Shown: positions 1-8,187 of the stretch, piece by piece | Layout: the number at the start of each line of letters is the position of its first letter | Position numbering within the stretch: position 1 is the first letter of the stretch | From: DASWED01 sp036394995 | GTDB lineage: Bacteria; Actinomycetota; UBA4738; JACQTL01 | Reading direction: 5' to 3' | NCBI GenBank assembly: GCA_036394995.1 | Contig: DASWED010000065.1 | Location: 15,552-79,551, forward strand | DNA: 64,000 nt | The notes under the pieces: generated by a model | Database searches by the model: none | Seen by the model: only the letters and a program-made list of their open reading frames with translations | Told to the model about the DNA's origin: nothing | Position numbers and translations under genes: made by a program

Positions 1-398
1 CGCCCCAGCCCCAGCACCGGCTGGCCGACTTCTACGCGGCCGCCGACGCCGTCCTGGTCCCGTCGCGATCGGAGTCGTTCGGGCTGGTGGCCCTGGAGGC
101 GCAGGCCTGTGGGACCCCGGTCATCGCGGCGGACACCGGCGGCCTGCGGTACGTGGTCCAGGACGGCGTGACGGGGCTCCTGGTCCCCGGACACGAGCCC
201 CGGGACTACGCCGACCGCCTGCTCCGCCTGCTGTCCGATCGGGTGGGGGTGCGAAGGATGAGCGACGCCGCCGTGGTCCACGCGCTTCGGTACTCGTGGG
301 ACGCGACAGCGGCGGACGTCCTCGACGTGTACCGCGAGCTGATCGGGCCCCGAGCCCACCCAGTGGTCCGGTCCCCGGACGCCGTTTCCCTGATGTGA
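1..398 (+). CDS. mshA: MshA-like glycosyltransferase, C-terminal fragment
   Basis: This is the 3' end of a GT4-family glycosyltransferase cut by the window edge; the frame is open from base 3. The visible part is the C-terminal Rossmann domain, with SRSESFGLVALEAQACGTPVI, the nucleotide-sugar binding region in which the ExFGxxxxE signature holds the catalytic acid. The run PQHRLADFYAAADAVLVPS just before it, followed by ADTGGLRYVV and a GLLVPGH loop, closely resembles MshA, which transfers GlcNAc from UDP-GlcNAc to inositol 3-phosphate in the first step of mycothiol synthesis. Mycothiol is an actinobacterial thiol, so this also points to the phylum. The N-terminal acceptor domain is outside the window, so another GT4 enzyme is possible. 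Confidence 0.75.
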   Translation, partial: PQPQHRLADFYAAADAVLVPSRSESFGLVALEAQACGTPVIAADTGGLRYVVQDGVTGLLVPGHEPRDYADRLLRLLSDRVGVRRMSDAAVVHALRYSWDATAADVLDVYRELIGPRAHPVVRSPDAVSLM

Positions 399-880
399 GG
401 TCCGCGGGACATACTAGTCCAGTACGGATGAGTATCGTTCGGCGGCTAGTATGCGATGGACTAGCCTGGGAGGCATGGTCGAATTCCGGGGTTCTTGTCA
501 CTCTTTGTTCCGATCCATCTACCTGCGGTTATGCCCTCTGACCTGCGGGTTTGCGTCCTTGACCGAACCCCGCCGCGCCGATATCTTTCGCCCCGTTCCG
601 AGGAGCCAAGCGGCTCCGAGGGGAGGTCCCGAAGGGGACCCCTGGGAAAGCCGTAAGGCCAACTGGGCGCACCTGCTCTACCGCTAGGGGAGGCCACCTT
701 GGCGGATGGGTGGGGAGGTTCGGGAAGCCCCAAAGCCCAACGAAAGGGAAGCCAACCGGGTTCCTTTCACCGGGGTGCGGCGAAGTTCCTCGGAACACTT
801 GGGCCCGAGAGGCCGAAGGTGGCCGCCGGTTTCGGCCGGCGGCGAGCCAGAAGTCTCTCGGGCCCTTCTTCCGTGCCGGG
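399..880. other. 482-bp intergenic region rich in hairpins; no gene seen
   Basis: No convincing coding frame lies between the convergent ends of mshA and the ABC permease. The stretch opens with CTAG-containing inverted repeats (TACTAG near 413 and CTAGTA near 455; GGCTAGT/ACTAGCC at about 453-475). It then carries a chain of strong stems: GGAGCC(602-607)/GGCTCC(612-617), GGTCCC(625-630)/GGGACC(635-640), GTTCC/GGAAC at about 785-795, and the long terminator-like stem at 801-865. Either strand could fold well from about 600 to 870, so a structured non-coding RNA is possible. I recognised none of RNase P RNA, tmRNA, 6S RNA or a known riboswitch. Confidence 0.6.
801..870. terminator. Bidirectional terminator-like long hairpin
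   Basis: A perfect 11-bp inverted repeat, GGGCCCGAGAG at 801-811 and CTCTCGGGCCC at 855-865, encloses a second perfect 8-bp stem (822-829 with 836-843). On the plus strand the outer stem is followed by TTCTT. It sits 16 bases beyond the stop codon of the minus-strand permease and downstream of mshA, as expected for a terminator between convergent genes. Confidence 0.55.
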
Positions 881-3406
881 CTACTCGACCGTGACGGCCC
901 GCAGGACATCGAGCTTGGCGGCACGGCGGGCCGGCCACACCGCCGCCAGGACCCCCGCCAGCGCGGCCAGGATCACGTAGGTCACGAGCTGGGTCACCGG
1001 GATCGAGAACGCGGTGATCCCCTCGTCCGCCAGCGCCTTCACCAGGGCCCAGGCGAAGAACAGCCCGACGGCCAGGCCCATCACGGCCCCGAACACCGAG
1101 ATGATCACGGCCTCCCACCGGACCATGCCCCGGACCTGCCGGCGGGTCATCCCCACCGCCCGGAGCAGGCCGATCTCCCGGGTCCGTTCGAAGATCGACA
1201 GGGCCAGCGTGTTCACGATGCCGACCAGCGCGATGATGATCGCGAGCAGCAGGAGCGCCGTGACCAGCCCCAGCAGCGTGTCGATCTGCTTCTCCTGGCT
1301 GGCCCGGAACTCCGCCTGATCCTCCACCTTCACGTTGCCGAAGGGCTGCAGGGCGGCGTCGATCCCGGCCCGGATCGCCGTGAGATCCGCGCCCGGCGCC
1401 GCCTTCAGCAGCACGTCCTGGTCCAGGTGCTGTGTGAAGTGCGCGTCGAAGGCCGCGATCGGGATCAGGTAGTCGCCCGTGAAGGAGTTGGCCTCGAAGA
1501 CCGCGGCCACCTTCGTGTGGATGGGCGAGCCGGACGGGAACCGGATCGTGATCGGGTCGCCGGCCTTCCAGCCGTGCGCCGTGGCCTCCTTGTCCCGCAC
1601 CACCAGCCCGTCGTCGCCCATGTCGGCCAGCGATCCCTGCGCGACCTCGAGGTCCATGACGTCCCCGAGGGTTGCCGGATCCACCCCCGAGACGAACTTC
1701 GTGCCGCCGCCGTTGATCTTGATCCGGCTGTCCTGGCCCCCCCGGACCTCGGACACGATCCCGACGCCCTCCACCTTGCGGACCGCGTCGGCCGCGGCGG
1801 GGCTGAACCCGGCGAACTGGCTCGTGGACAGGATGTAGTCGGCCCGGAGGGTGGAGGAGAGCAGCTCCCCCACGGACGCCTTCAGCGACTGCGCGAATAC
1901 GCTGGTGAACGCCACCAGGGCCAGCCCGATCATCAGCGCCGAGGCGGTGGACGCCGTTCGGCGGGGGTTCCTGCTGGCGTTCTCCCGGCCCAGCCTCCCC
2001 GGTACCTTGAACAGCCGGGCGAAGGGCGCGCCGATGCCCCTGGACAGCGGCCGGGCAACGAGCGGCGCCAGCATGGCCACCCCCACGAAGATCAGGGCCA
2101 CGCCGAGCCCGACGAACCGGATCGGGGCGCCCACGGACCCGAACAGGCCGTACATCAGAGCCGCCAGGCCGATCACCGCGACCACCGAGCCCACCAGACT
2201 CCGACGCCGGAGCGACGCTGTCGGAAGCGGAACGTCGCGCATGGCCGCGATCGGTGGGATGCGGGCCGCCCGCCGGGCCGGGGACACCGCGGCCACCAGC
2301 GTGACCACGGTCCCGATGACGAGCGAGACCCACACCGTCCGGGGCAGGAACTGCAGGGACGACGAGGGCAGGGCGATGCCGAACCCCTTCAGCAGGGCGG
2401 TGAGCCCCATCGCGATGAGCACCCCCAGGCCGAGGCCCGCCGCCGAGGCCAGGAGTCCCACGATGGCCGCCTCGGCCAGCACCGAGACCGTGACCTGCCG
2501 CCCGCTGGCCCCGAGGGCCCGGAGCAGCCCCAGCTCCCGGGTCCGCTGGGCCACGATGATCGAGAACGTGTTGAAGATGATGAACGTCCCCACGAACAGC
2601 GAGATGCCTGCGAACACCAGTAGTGCGGTCCGGAAGAACCCCAGCCCCTCCTTGATCTGGTCGGCCTGCTCCTCGGCGGCCTTTGCCCCCGTGATGGCCT
2701 GGACCCCCTTCGGCAGCACCGACGCGATCCGGTTCCGCAGGGCGATGGGCGAGACCCCGTCTGACGCGACGATGTCGATGACGTCGAACTTGCCCTCCGC
2801 GTCGAGCACCCGCTGGGCGGTGGCGGTATCGAACGCCACCAGCGTGGCGCCGGCCAGGTTGTCGGCCTCCCCGAACCCCAGGAGACCGACGATCGTGAAC
2901 TCTTCGGGGCTCCCCTGGAACAGGATCTCCACCCGGTCGCCGACCTGGAGGTCGTGCTTCTTCGCGGTGCCGGCGTCCACTCCGACCTCGCCGTCAGCTC
3001 TCGGAGCCCGGCCCTCCCGCAGCGACAGCGGGTTCTCCGGCGCGTCCACCCAGTTCAGCCCGAAGGTCGGTGCGCCGCCGGTCGCGATGGGCTTGCCGTC
3101 CTTGTCCACGACCTGGGCGTAGCCCTGGACGATCCCGGACGCCCGCTCCACGCCCTCGACCTGCCGGATCTTCGGAAGCAGCGACTCCGGGATCCGGTCG
3201 CGGGTGTCCCCGAAGGCCGACGAGGCCCGGACGGTGACGGCGACCCCCTTGTTCACCTCGCTGAACAGCTGGTCGAACGTGTGCCCCAACGTGTCGGTCA
3301 GCACGAACGTCCCGGCGACGAACGCCACGCCCAGGATCACCGCGAGCGCGGTGAGGACCAAGCGGAGCTTGTGCGCGATGAGCCCCTTGATCGTCGCCCG
3401 CCACAC
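881..3406 (-). CDS. ABC transporter permease, FtsX/MacB type
   Basis: This is an 841-residue integral membrane subunit of a MacB/LolCE-type exporter. It has an N-terminal membrane helix (about 12-32, LVLTALAVILGVAFVAGT), a large extracytoplasmic MacB-like domain, a first FtsX core of three helices around 255-380, a short linker helix region near 400-450, a second extracytoplasmic domain, and a C-terminal FtsX core (about 715-835) containing RTREIGLLRAVGMTRRQV. The RTRELGLLRALGAS copy in the first core is the same coupling motif, so the protein is an internal duplication of one permease unit. The start is GTG at 3404-3406, six bases after the ATPase stop, so the two genes are one operon. Substrates of such actinobacterial pairs are mostly unknown; lipid or peptide export is an inference. 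Confidence 0.88.
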   Translation of the reverse strand: MWRATIKGLIAHKLRLVLTALAVILGVAFVAGTFVLTDTLGHTFDQLFSEVNKGVAVTVRASSAFGDTRDRIPESLLPKIRQVEGVERASGIVQGYAQVVDKDGKPIATGGAPTFGLNWVDAPENPLSLREGRAPRADGEVGVDAGTAKKHDLQVGDRVEILFQGSPEEFTIVGLLGFGEADNLAGATLVAFDTATAQRVLDAEGKFDVIDIVASDGVSPIALRNRIASVLPKGVQAITGAKAAEEQADQIKEGLGFFRTALLVFAGISLFVGTFIIFNTFSIIVAQRTRELGLLRALGASGRQVTVSVLAEAAIVGLLASAAGLGLGVLIAMGLTALLKGFGIALPSSSLQFLPRTVWVSLVIGTVVTLVAAVSPARRAARIPPIAAMRDVPLPTASLRRRSLVGSVVAVIGLAALMYGLFGSVGAPIRFVGLGVALIFVGVAMLAPLVARPLSRGIGAPFARLFKVPGRLGRENASRNPRRTASTASALMIGLALVAFTSVFAQSLKASVGELLSSTLRADYILSTSQFAGFSPAAADAVRKVEGVGIVSEVRGGQDSRIKINGGGTKFVSGVDPATLGDVMDLEVAQGSLADMGDDGLVVRDKEATAHGWKAGDPITIRFPSGSPIHTKVAAVFEANSFTGDYLIPIAAFDAHFTQHLDQDVLLKAAPGADLTAIRAGIDAALQPFGNVKVEDQAEFRASQEKQIDTLLGLVTALLLLAIIIALVGIVNTLALSIFERTREIGLLRAVGMTRRQVRGMVRWEAVIISVFGAVMGLAVGLFFAWALVKALADEGITAFSIPVTQLVTYVILAALAGVLAAVWPARRAAKLDVLRAVTVE

Positions 3407-3412
3407 GGAGAC

Positions 3413-4168
3413 TCAGCCCCCGAGTTCCTTCATGCGGTCGAGGACGCGGTCGGCCGTCGGTTCGTCCATCTCCGAGGCGATGTGCCCGTCCTCCAGGAAC
3501 AGCACGTGGTCCGCGTACCCGGCTGCGGCGGGATCGTGGGTGACCATCACGATGGTCTGGCCGAACTCCTTCACGGCTCCCTGGAGGAAGTCCAGCAGCT
3601 CGTTCGAGGCTCGGGAGTCGAGGTTCCCGGTGGGCTCGTCCGCGAACACGATCTCCGGGCGGCTGGCCAGGGCCCGGGCCGCCGCCACCCGCTGCTGCTG
3701 GCCCCCGGACAGCTCCGCCGGATGGTGGGACAGGCGGTCCTTCAGACCCACCGTGTCCACGATCCGGTCGATCCACGCCCTCCCGGGCTTCACCCCCGCG
3801 ATGTCGAGCGGGAGCGTGATGTTCTCCTCCGCGGTGAGGGTGGGGACCAGGTTGTAGGCCTGGAAGATGAACCCGACCTTCGCCCGGCGGAGCAGCGTGA
3901 GCCGCTTCTCGGGCTGGGTGGTGAGATCCACGTCGCCCAGGAACGCCTGCCCCGAGGTCAGGCGGTCCAGACCCGCCAGGCAGTGCAACAGGGTGGACTT
4001 CCCCGACCCCGAGGGCCCCATGATCGCCGTGAACCGCCCCGCCGGGAACTCGGCGGTGATCCCGTCCAGGGCCCGGACCTCGGCCGCTCCCTGGCCGTAC
4101 ACCTTCACCGCGTCCACCACCCGTGCCGCGGCCGTGCCGGTCCGTGCGGTCGCCTCGCTCGTGCTCAC
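3413..4168 (-). CDS. ABC transporter ATP-binding protein, LolD/MacB family
   Basis: This 251-residue ATPase powers the permease encoded immediately downstream. It shows Walker A (GPSGSGKST, about residue 48), a Q-loop (FQAYNLVPTL), the signature LSGGQQQR, Walker B (IVFADEPTGNLD) and an H-loop (VMVTHD). The EPTGNLDS form of Walker B is typical of the LolD/MacB/FtsE branch. The frame runs open far upstream, but GTG at 4166-4168 with GGGGAGG eight bases before it is the best start; earlier residues look like antisense translation. The neighbouring permease carries two FtsX cores, so the complex may be an ATPase dimer with one duplicated permease. Confidence 0.9.
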   Translation of the reverse strand: MSTSEATARTGTAAARVVDAVKVYGQGAAEVRALDGITAEFPAGRFTAIMGPSGSGKSTLLHCLAGLDRLTSGQAFLGDVDLTTQPEKRLTLLRRAKVGFIFQAYNLVPTLTAEENITLPLDIAGVKPGRAWIDRIVDTVGLKDRLSHHPAELSGGQQQRVAAARALASRPEIVFADEPTGNLDSRASNELLDFLQGAVKEFGQTIVMVTHDPAAAGYADHVLFLEDGHIASEMDEPTADRVLDRMKELGG

Positions 4169-4324
4169 GTTCTCGACCTCCCCATCCCCATGACCGCCCC
4201 AGCCTACGAGCCCCCGACCCCACCCAGGCCACTCGTTCCCGAAATCTTCACATAGCGCCTCCGGATACCCGAGCCATCGAAGGTTTCGGGGGGCAGTCCG
4301 GGGGCGGAGCCTCCCGGCCCTTTG

Positions 4325-4365
4325 GGATACTCGCCCCCGTGGACGGCGGACAGAGATCCCGGTGA
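4325..4365 (+). promoter_or_regulatory. Leaderless mini-ORF and -10 box before proline dehydrogenase
   Basis: A -10-like hexamer GATACT (4325-4330) lies about nine bases before GTG at 4339. That GTG opens an 8-codon frame (VDGGQRSR) whose TGA (4363-4365) overlaps the GTG start (4362-4364) of the proline dehydrogenase as GTGA. No Shine-Dalgarno is visible for the main gene. The arrangement suggests leaderless translation of a tiny peptide coupled to the enzyme, and it recurs at rex. No transcript evidence exists here. Confidence 0.4.
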
Positions 4366-5297
4366 ACGGTCCGGCCCTGCGGGGGCCCGTGCTGTGGCTC
4401 ACCGGGCAGCGATGGTTCCGCCGGCTCATCACCGAGCACTCCGTGGGCCGGCAGGTGGCGTTGCGGTTCGTGGCGGGGGAGACCCTGGATGGGGCCATGG
4501 ACGCCGCCCGTGGCCTGAACGGACGGGGCGTCGCCACGATGCTCGACCACCTGGGGGAGAACGTGACGTCGGCCGAGCAGGCCTCCGCCGCCGCCGACGC
4601 GTACGTCCTGGCCCTGAAGCGGATCCACGAGGCGGACGACCTCGACGCGAACATCTCGGTGAAGCTCACCCAGCTGGGGCTCGACGTCTCGTATGACCTG
4701 TGCCTGGAGAACGCCGAACGGGTGCTCTCGGCCGCGGCCTCGAGGGCGACGCTGGTGATGATCGACATGGAGAGCCACGAGTACGTGGAACCCACGCTCC
4801 GGGCCCACCGCGACCTCAAGGCCCGCCATCCGGGCGTCGGCCTGGCCCTGCAGTCGTACCTCCGCCGGACGGTCGCCGACGTCCACGGCCTGCCTGAGCG
4901 GTCGACGGTCCGGCTGGTGAAGGGGGCCTACCTCGAACCGCCGGATGTGGCCTTCCCCGATCGCCGCGACGTGGACCGGAACTTTGCCCGGGTGTTCGCC
5001 ACGCTGATGTCGCTGGGCCATACGGTCCACCTGGCCACCCACGATCCGGCCCTCACCGACGGCGCCCGCCGATACGTCGAGCGCGAGGGGATCGGCTGGG
5101 GGCGCATGGAGTTCCAGTTCCTGTACGGGATCCGGCGCGATCTCCAGGGCGACCTGGCCCGCCAGGGCTATCCGGTGCGCGTGTACGTCCCGTACGGCGA
5201 CGAGTGGTATCCCTATCTGACCAGGCGGATGGCGGAGCGGCCTGCCAACATGTGGTTCTTCGCGTCGAACCTGGTGCGGTTCGGCGGCGGGTCGTGA
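4362..5297 (+). CDS. Proline dehydrogenase (FAD, monofunctional)
   Basis: This 311-residue protein matches the monofunctional PRODH (PutB/FadM) family, which oxidises L-proline to 1-pyrroline-5-carboxylate with FAD and passes electrons to the quinone pool. Family marks are NISVKLTQLGLD in the beta/alpha barrel, LVMIDMESHEYVEPTL, LQSYLRRT, RLVKGAYLEP (flavin and substrate lysine region), LATHDP, and the C-terminal YVPYGDEWYPYLTRRMAERPAN, whose RRxxE-type motif binds the substrate carboxylate. The start is GTG 4362, overlapping a mini-ORF stop. The next-step enzyme, P5C dehydrogenase, is at 13232 on the same strand but not contiguous. proC follows immediately, running the opposite reaction. Confidence 0.93.
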   Translation: MNGPALRGPVLWLTGQRWFRRLITEHSVGRQVALRFVAGETLDGAMDAARGLNGRGVATMLDHLGENVTSAEQASAAADAYVLALKRIHEADDLDANISVKLTQLGLDVSYDLCLENAERVLSAAASRATLVMIDMESHEYVEPTLRAHRDLKARHPGVGLALQSYLRRTVADVHGLPERSTVRLVKGAYLEPPDVAFPDRRDVDRNFARVFATLMSLGHTVHLATHDPALTDGARRYVEREGIGWGRMEFQFLYGIRRDLQGDLARQGYPVRVYVPYGDEWYPYLTRRMAERPANMWFFASNLVRFGGGS

Positions 5298-5324
5298 ACG
5301 GTCCAGGGGAAGGTGGCGAGAGCG

Positions 5325-6158
5325 GTGGGTGACGGACGCAACGTCGCGTTCCTGGGCGGCGGCAAGATGGGGGAGGCCCTGGTCTCCGGGCTGATCCGCA
5401 GCGGGGCGCGGAAGCCGGACGAGCTCATGGTGACGTGCCGGCGGGAGGAGCGGGCCCGCGAGATCTCGGAGCGCCACGGCGTTGGGACCACGGTGTCGAA
5501 CCCCGAGGCAGTGGCTTGGGCCAACACCCTGGTGCTCACCGTGAAGCCCCAGGACATGGAGACGCTGCTCGGACAGATCGCCGACCACGTCAGGGCGGAG
5601 CAGCTGGTGATCTCGTTCGCGGCCGGCATCAGGACCTCGTTCATCGAGCGCCGGCTGCGGGACGATGCGCCGGTGATCCGGGTGATGTCGAACGTGCCGG
5701 TGCTGGTGGACGAGGCCATGTCGGTGGTCTCACCGGGCTCGCGGGCCGAGGACAAGCACCTGGCGGTGGCCGAGGAGCTGCTGGGAGCGGTAGGGCGGGT
5801 CATCCGGCTCCCCGAGGCCCAGCAGGACGCCGTGACCGCCACCAGCGGGAGCGGCCCGGCCTACTTCTTCCTGCTGGCCGAGGCCATGATCGAGGCCTGC
5901 ATCCTGCTGGGGCTGTCCCGGGACGTGGCGAGCGACCTCATCATCCAGACCATGCTGGGCTCGGCCAAGATGCTTCGGGACACCGGGAAGCACCCGGTGG
6001 AGCTGCGGGAGATGGTGACGTCGCCCGGCGGGACCACCATCGCGGCGATCAGGGTCCTCGAGGAGGCCGGCGTCCGCGCCGCGTTCCTCAACGCGATCGA
6101 CGCCGCCCGTCACCGTAGCGCCGAGCTCGCCCGGGGCGAGGAGCCGGAGGACCGGTAG
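5325..6158 (+). CDS. proC: Pyrroline-5-carboxylate reductase
   Basis: ProC reduces 1-pyrroline-5-carboxylate to proline with NAD(P)H. The N-terminal Rossmann fold has VAFLGGGKMGEAL (GxGxMG type) at residues about 6-18, then TVKPQDM and SFAAGI. The C-terminal dimer domain carries ATSGSGPAYFF and LREMVTSPGGTTIAAI, both diagnostic. GTG 5325 is preferred because GGGGAAGG lies about 11 bases upstream; GTG 5313 is an alternative adding four residues. In many Actinobacteria proC stands just upstream of the bS22-galE2-plsC cluster, but here that cluster is 21 kb away. Adjacency to proline dehydrogenase is notable because the two catalyse opposing steps. Confidence 0.94.
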   Translation: MGDGRNVAFLGGGKMGEALVSGLIRSGARKPDELMVTCRREERAREISERHGVGTTVSNPEAVAWANTLVLTVKPQDMETLLGQIADHVRAEQLVISFAAGIRTSFIERRLRDDAPVIRVMSNVPVLVDEAMSVVSPGSRAEDKHLAVAEELLGAVGRVIRLPEAQQDAVTATSGSGPAYFFLLAEAMIEACILLGLSRDVASDLIIQTMLGSAKMLRDTGKHPVELREMVTSPGGTTIAAIRVLEEAGVRAAFLNAIDAARHRSAELARGEEPEDR

Positions 6159-6310
6159 GGGCGGATCGTGGTGGCCGGTGGCGTCATCTCGACCGATTCC
6201 AACGTGGCCGTCGCGCGCTTCCTTCCGTAGGCTCTCCTCGCAGGGCGTGGTGTGGTGGACCGAGGGAGTCTGTTCACCGGGCCCGGCTCGAGGACCGAAA
6301 GGAGCACGAC

Positions 6311-6817
6311 TTGGGACGGGGAGACCGGAAGAAGACCCGCTGGGCGCACAACCGCGAGCGGGCACACAAGGCGCGCGAGGCGCGCAAGGCCGAGGGCCGC
6401 AAGGCCGAGCGGGTCGCGGCCCGGAAGGCCGAGCGGGCCGCCTCGAGGTCCACCGCGGCGTCCCGGACGCGCGCGGCGGCCGCCACCGCCGAGGCGGCCG
6501 AGGCCACGGCGGTCGCCGTCCAGGAAGCCGAGGCTCCGACCGCGGCCCCCGCCGAGGCGCCGCCCGTGGTGACCGAGGAGACGGCCGCGACGCCTGAACC
6601 CGAGACTGCCGCCGAGCCCGAAGCCGCAGCCGAACCAGAGGCCGCACCCGAGCCCGAGCCTGCCGCCGAGCCCGAGCCGGCGCCCGAGCCTGCCGCGGCG
6701 CCGGAGACGCCGACCGAGGCCGAGGCCGGCGGCCCGGTGGCCGAGGAGCCCACGCCGGACGAGAGCGCCACGACCGGCGAGACGGCCGCCGAAGCGGAGG
6801 AGCCCGCCGAGTCCTAG
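6311..6817 (+). CDS. Low-complexity Ala/Glu/Pro-rich protein
   Basis: A 168-residue frame begins at TTG 6311 with AAAGGAG seven bases before it. The first 60 residues are strongly basic (GRGDRKKTRWAHNRERAHK, then KAE/KAER repeats). The rest is acidic and repetitive, with many EPE, AAEPE and PEP units between about 95 and 135, and no cysteine. GRGDRKKTRW faintly recalls the start of small ribosomal proteins of the bTHX type, but the remainder does not. It could bind nucleic acid through its head, which is only inference. High GC makes such open frames common, so coding status rests on the ribosome site and the lack of a competing gene. Confidence 0.5.
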   Translation: MGRGDRKKTRWAHNRERAHKAREARKAEGRKAERVAARKAERAASRSTAASRTRAAAATAEAAEATAVAVQEAEAPTAAPAEAPPVVTEETAATPEPETAAEPEAAAEPEAAPEPEPAAEPEPAPEPAAAPETPTEAEAGGPVAEEPTPDESATTGETAAEAEEPAES

Positions 6818-6863
6818 GCTCCTGGCAGCGCAGGCGGCGTTCGCGACCGGAAGGGGTGACCGG

Positions 6864-7979
6864 ATGTTCCCGCTGTCGAAGGGCAAGGTGGCGAAGCAGG
6901 CTCACGTCGGGCTGCCCGACGGGACCTTTGAGGAGGAGCACGGCCGGGAGGCGTTCGACGGCCGGGCCTCGCACCTGTACCGGATGCACTTCCCCACGGC
7001 GTGGGTCCGCATCGAGGGACCGCTCCAGCCCCGGGCCTACGACCTCAACGGGCTGAAGCCGTCGGACATGGCCGACGCGGCCGGGGACTGGCAGCGGATC
7101 CTCCACAACGACGACCTGGCGGTCTTCGTCTCGCGCCGGCAGGAGGCGCCGTCGTGGTTCCTCCGGGACGCCGACGGCGACCTCTGCTACTTCGTGCATC
7201 AGGGCAGCGGCACCCTGGAGACCGACTACGGCCCGCTCCGGTACCGCGACGGGGACTTCCTGGTCCTGCCGAAGGGGACCACGCACCGGGTGGCCCCGGA
7301 CGCCGGCGAGACGTTCCTGTACGCCGTGGAGTCCCGAGGCGAGTACCACCTCCCGGACAGGGGCCTTCTGGGCCGCCATGCGCTGTTCGACCCCGGGGTC
7401 ATCGAGACGCCGGAGCCCGACCCCCACGACCAGGGGGGGGAGTTCGAGGTCCGGGTGAAGCGGGGTGGCGAGTACACGTCGCTGACGTACCCGTTCCACC
7501 CGCTCGACGTGGTGGGCTGGCAGGGGGACCTGTGCCCGCTGCGCATCAACCGGGAGGACTTCCGCCCGGTGGTCTCGCCCCGGTACCACCTGCCCCCGTC
7601 GGTCCACGCCGTGTTCAAGTCGGAGGGGTTCGAGATCGGGCTGTTCGCGCCCCGTCCCACGGAGACCGGCGATCCCACGGCGCTCCGGGTCCCGTTCTTC
7701 CATTCGAACATCGACAAGGACGAGGTGCTCTTCTACCACCGGGGGCAGTTCTTCTCGCGGGCCGGGATCGGCGAGGCCTTCATCACGCACCACCCTCAGG
7801 GCCTCCACCACGGCCCCCAGGCCCCCGCCATGGAGGCGAGCAAGACCAAGGAGTTCGCCGACGAGTACGCGGTGATGGTGGAGTGCGACCTCCCGCTGGA
7901 ACGCGACGATGCCCTGGCCGCCGTGGAGATCGAGGGCTACGCCACGTCCTGGGCGCGCGGCCTCGGCTACATCGACTAG
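6864..7979 (+). CDS. hmgA: Homogentisate 1,2-dioxygenase
   Basis: This 371-residue cupin-fold enzyme resembles homogentisate 1,2-dioxygenase, the non-haem Fe(II) enzyme that opens the ring of homogentisate in tyrosine and phenylalanine breakdown. The N-terminal cupin includes CYFVHQGSGTLETDYGPLRYRDGDF and LPKGTTHR. The C-terminal active-site half holds VPFFHSNIDKDEVLFYHRG and ITHHPQGLHHGPQ, which would supply the His/Glu/His iron ligands. The ATG follows GGAAGGGGTGA. An FAH-family hydrolase that could act two steps later is at 10380 on the other strand. No maleylacetoacetate isomerase or 4-hydroxyphenylpyruvate dioxygenase is visible. Some actinobacterial homologues may act on related aromatics, so substrate is inferred. 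Confidence 0.85.
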   Translation: MFPLSKGKVAKQAHVGLPDGTFEEEHGREAFDGRASHLYRMHFPTAWVRIEGPLQPRAYDLNGLKPSDMADAAGDWQRILHNDDLAVFVSRRQEAPSWFLRDADGDLCYFVHQGSGTLETDYGPLRYRDGDFLVLPKGTTHRVAPDAGETFLYAVESRGEYHLPDRGLLGRHALFDPGVIETPEPDPHDQGGEFEVRVKRGGEYTSLTYPFHPLDVVGWQGDLCPLRINREDFRPVVSPRYHLPPSVHAVFKSEGFEIGLFAPRPTETGDPTALRVPFFHSNIDKDEVLFYHRGQFFSRAGIGEAFITHHPQGLHHGPQAPAMEASKTKEFADEYAVMVECDLPLERDDALAAVEIEGYATSWARGLGYID

Positions 7980-8187
7980 CTCCCGAACTGGGGTCAGGTC
8001 CTCGCGACCCCGCGGAGGGATTCCGCTTCACCGCCGCGCCGCCCGCGGTCGCCGGGTTCGGCACGTTCCCGGTCCGCGCGTTCCCCTCGTGGACGCGGAG
8101 GGTCCGCGGAGCTCGACGGCACAGCAGCGGGCCAGCTCGCGGACGTAGAACGCGACGTACCGGCCATGTGGTCGCCGGAGCATCCGC

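Noticed and set aside
640..690. tRNA-like D-arm on the minus strand (AGCGGTAGAGCAG)
   Set aside because: No T-arm GGTTCGA-type sequence, acceptor stem or anticodon arm could be fitted around it.
710..2623. Long plus-strand open frames across the ABC permease
   Set aside because: Arg/Gly/His/Pro-rich shadow frames of a high-GC minus-strand gene; the minus-strand frame has clear FtsX motifs.
5730..7811. Long minus-strand frame over proC and hmgA
   Set aside because: It crosses two well-supported plus-strand genes and has shadow composition.
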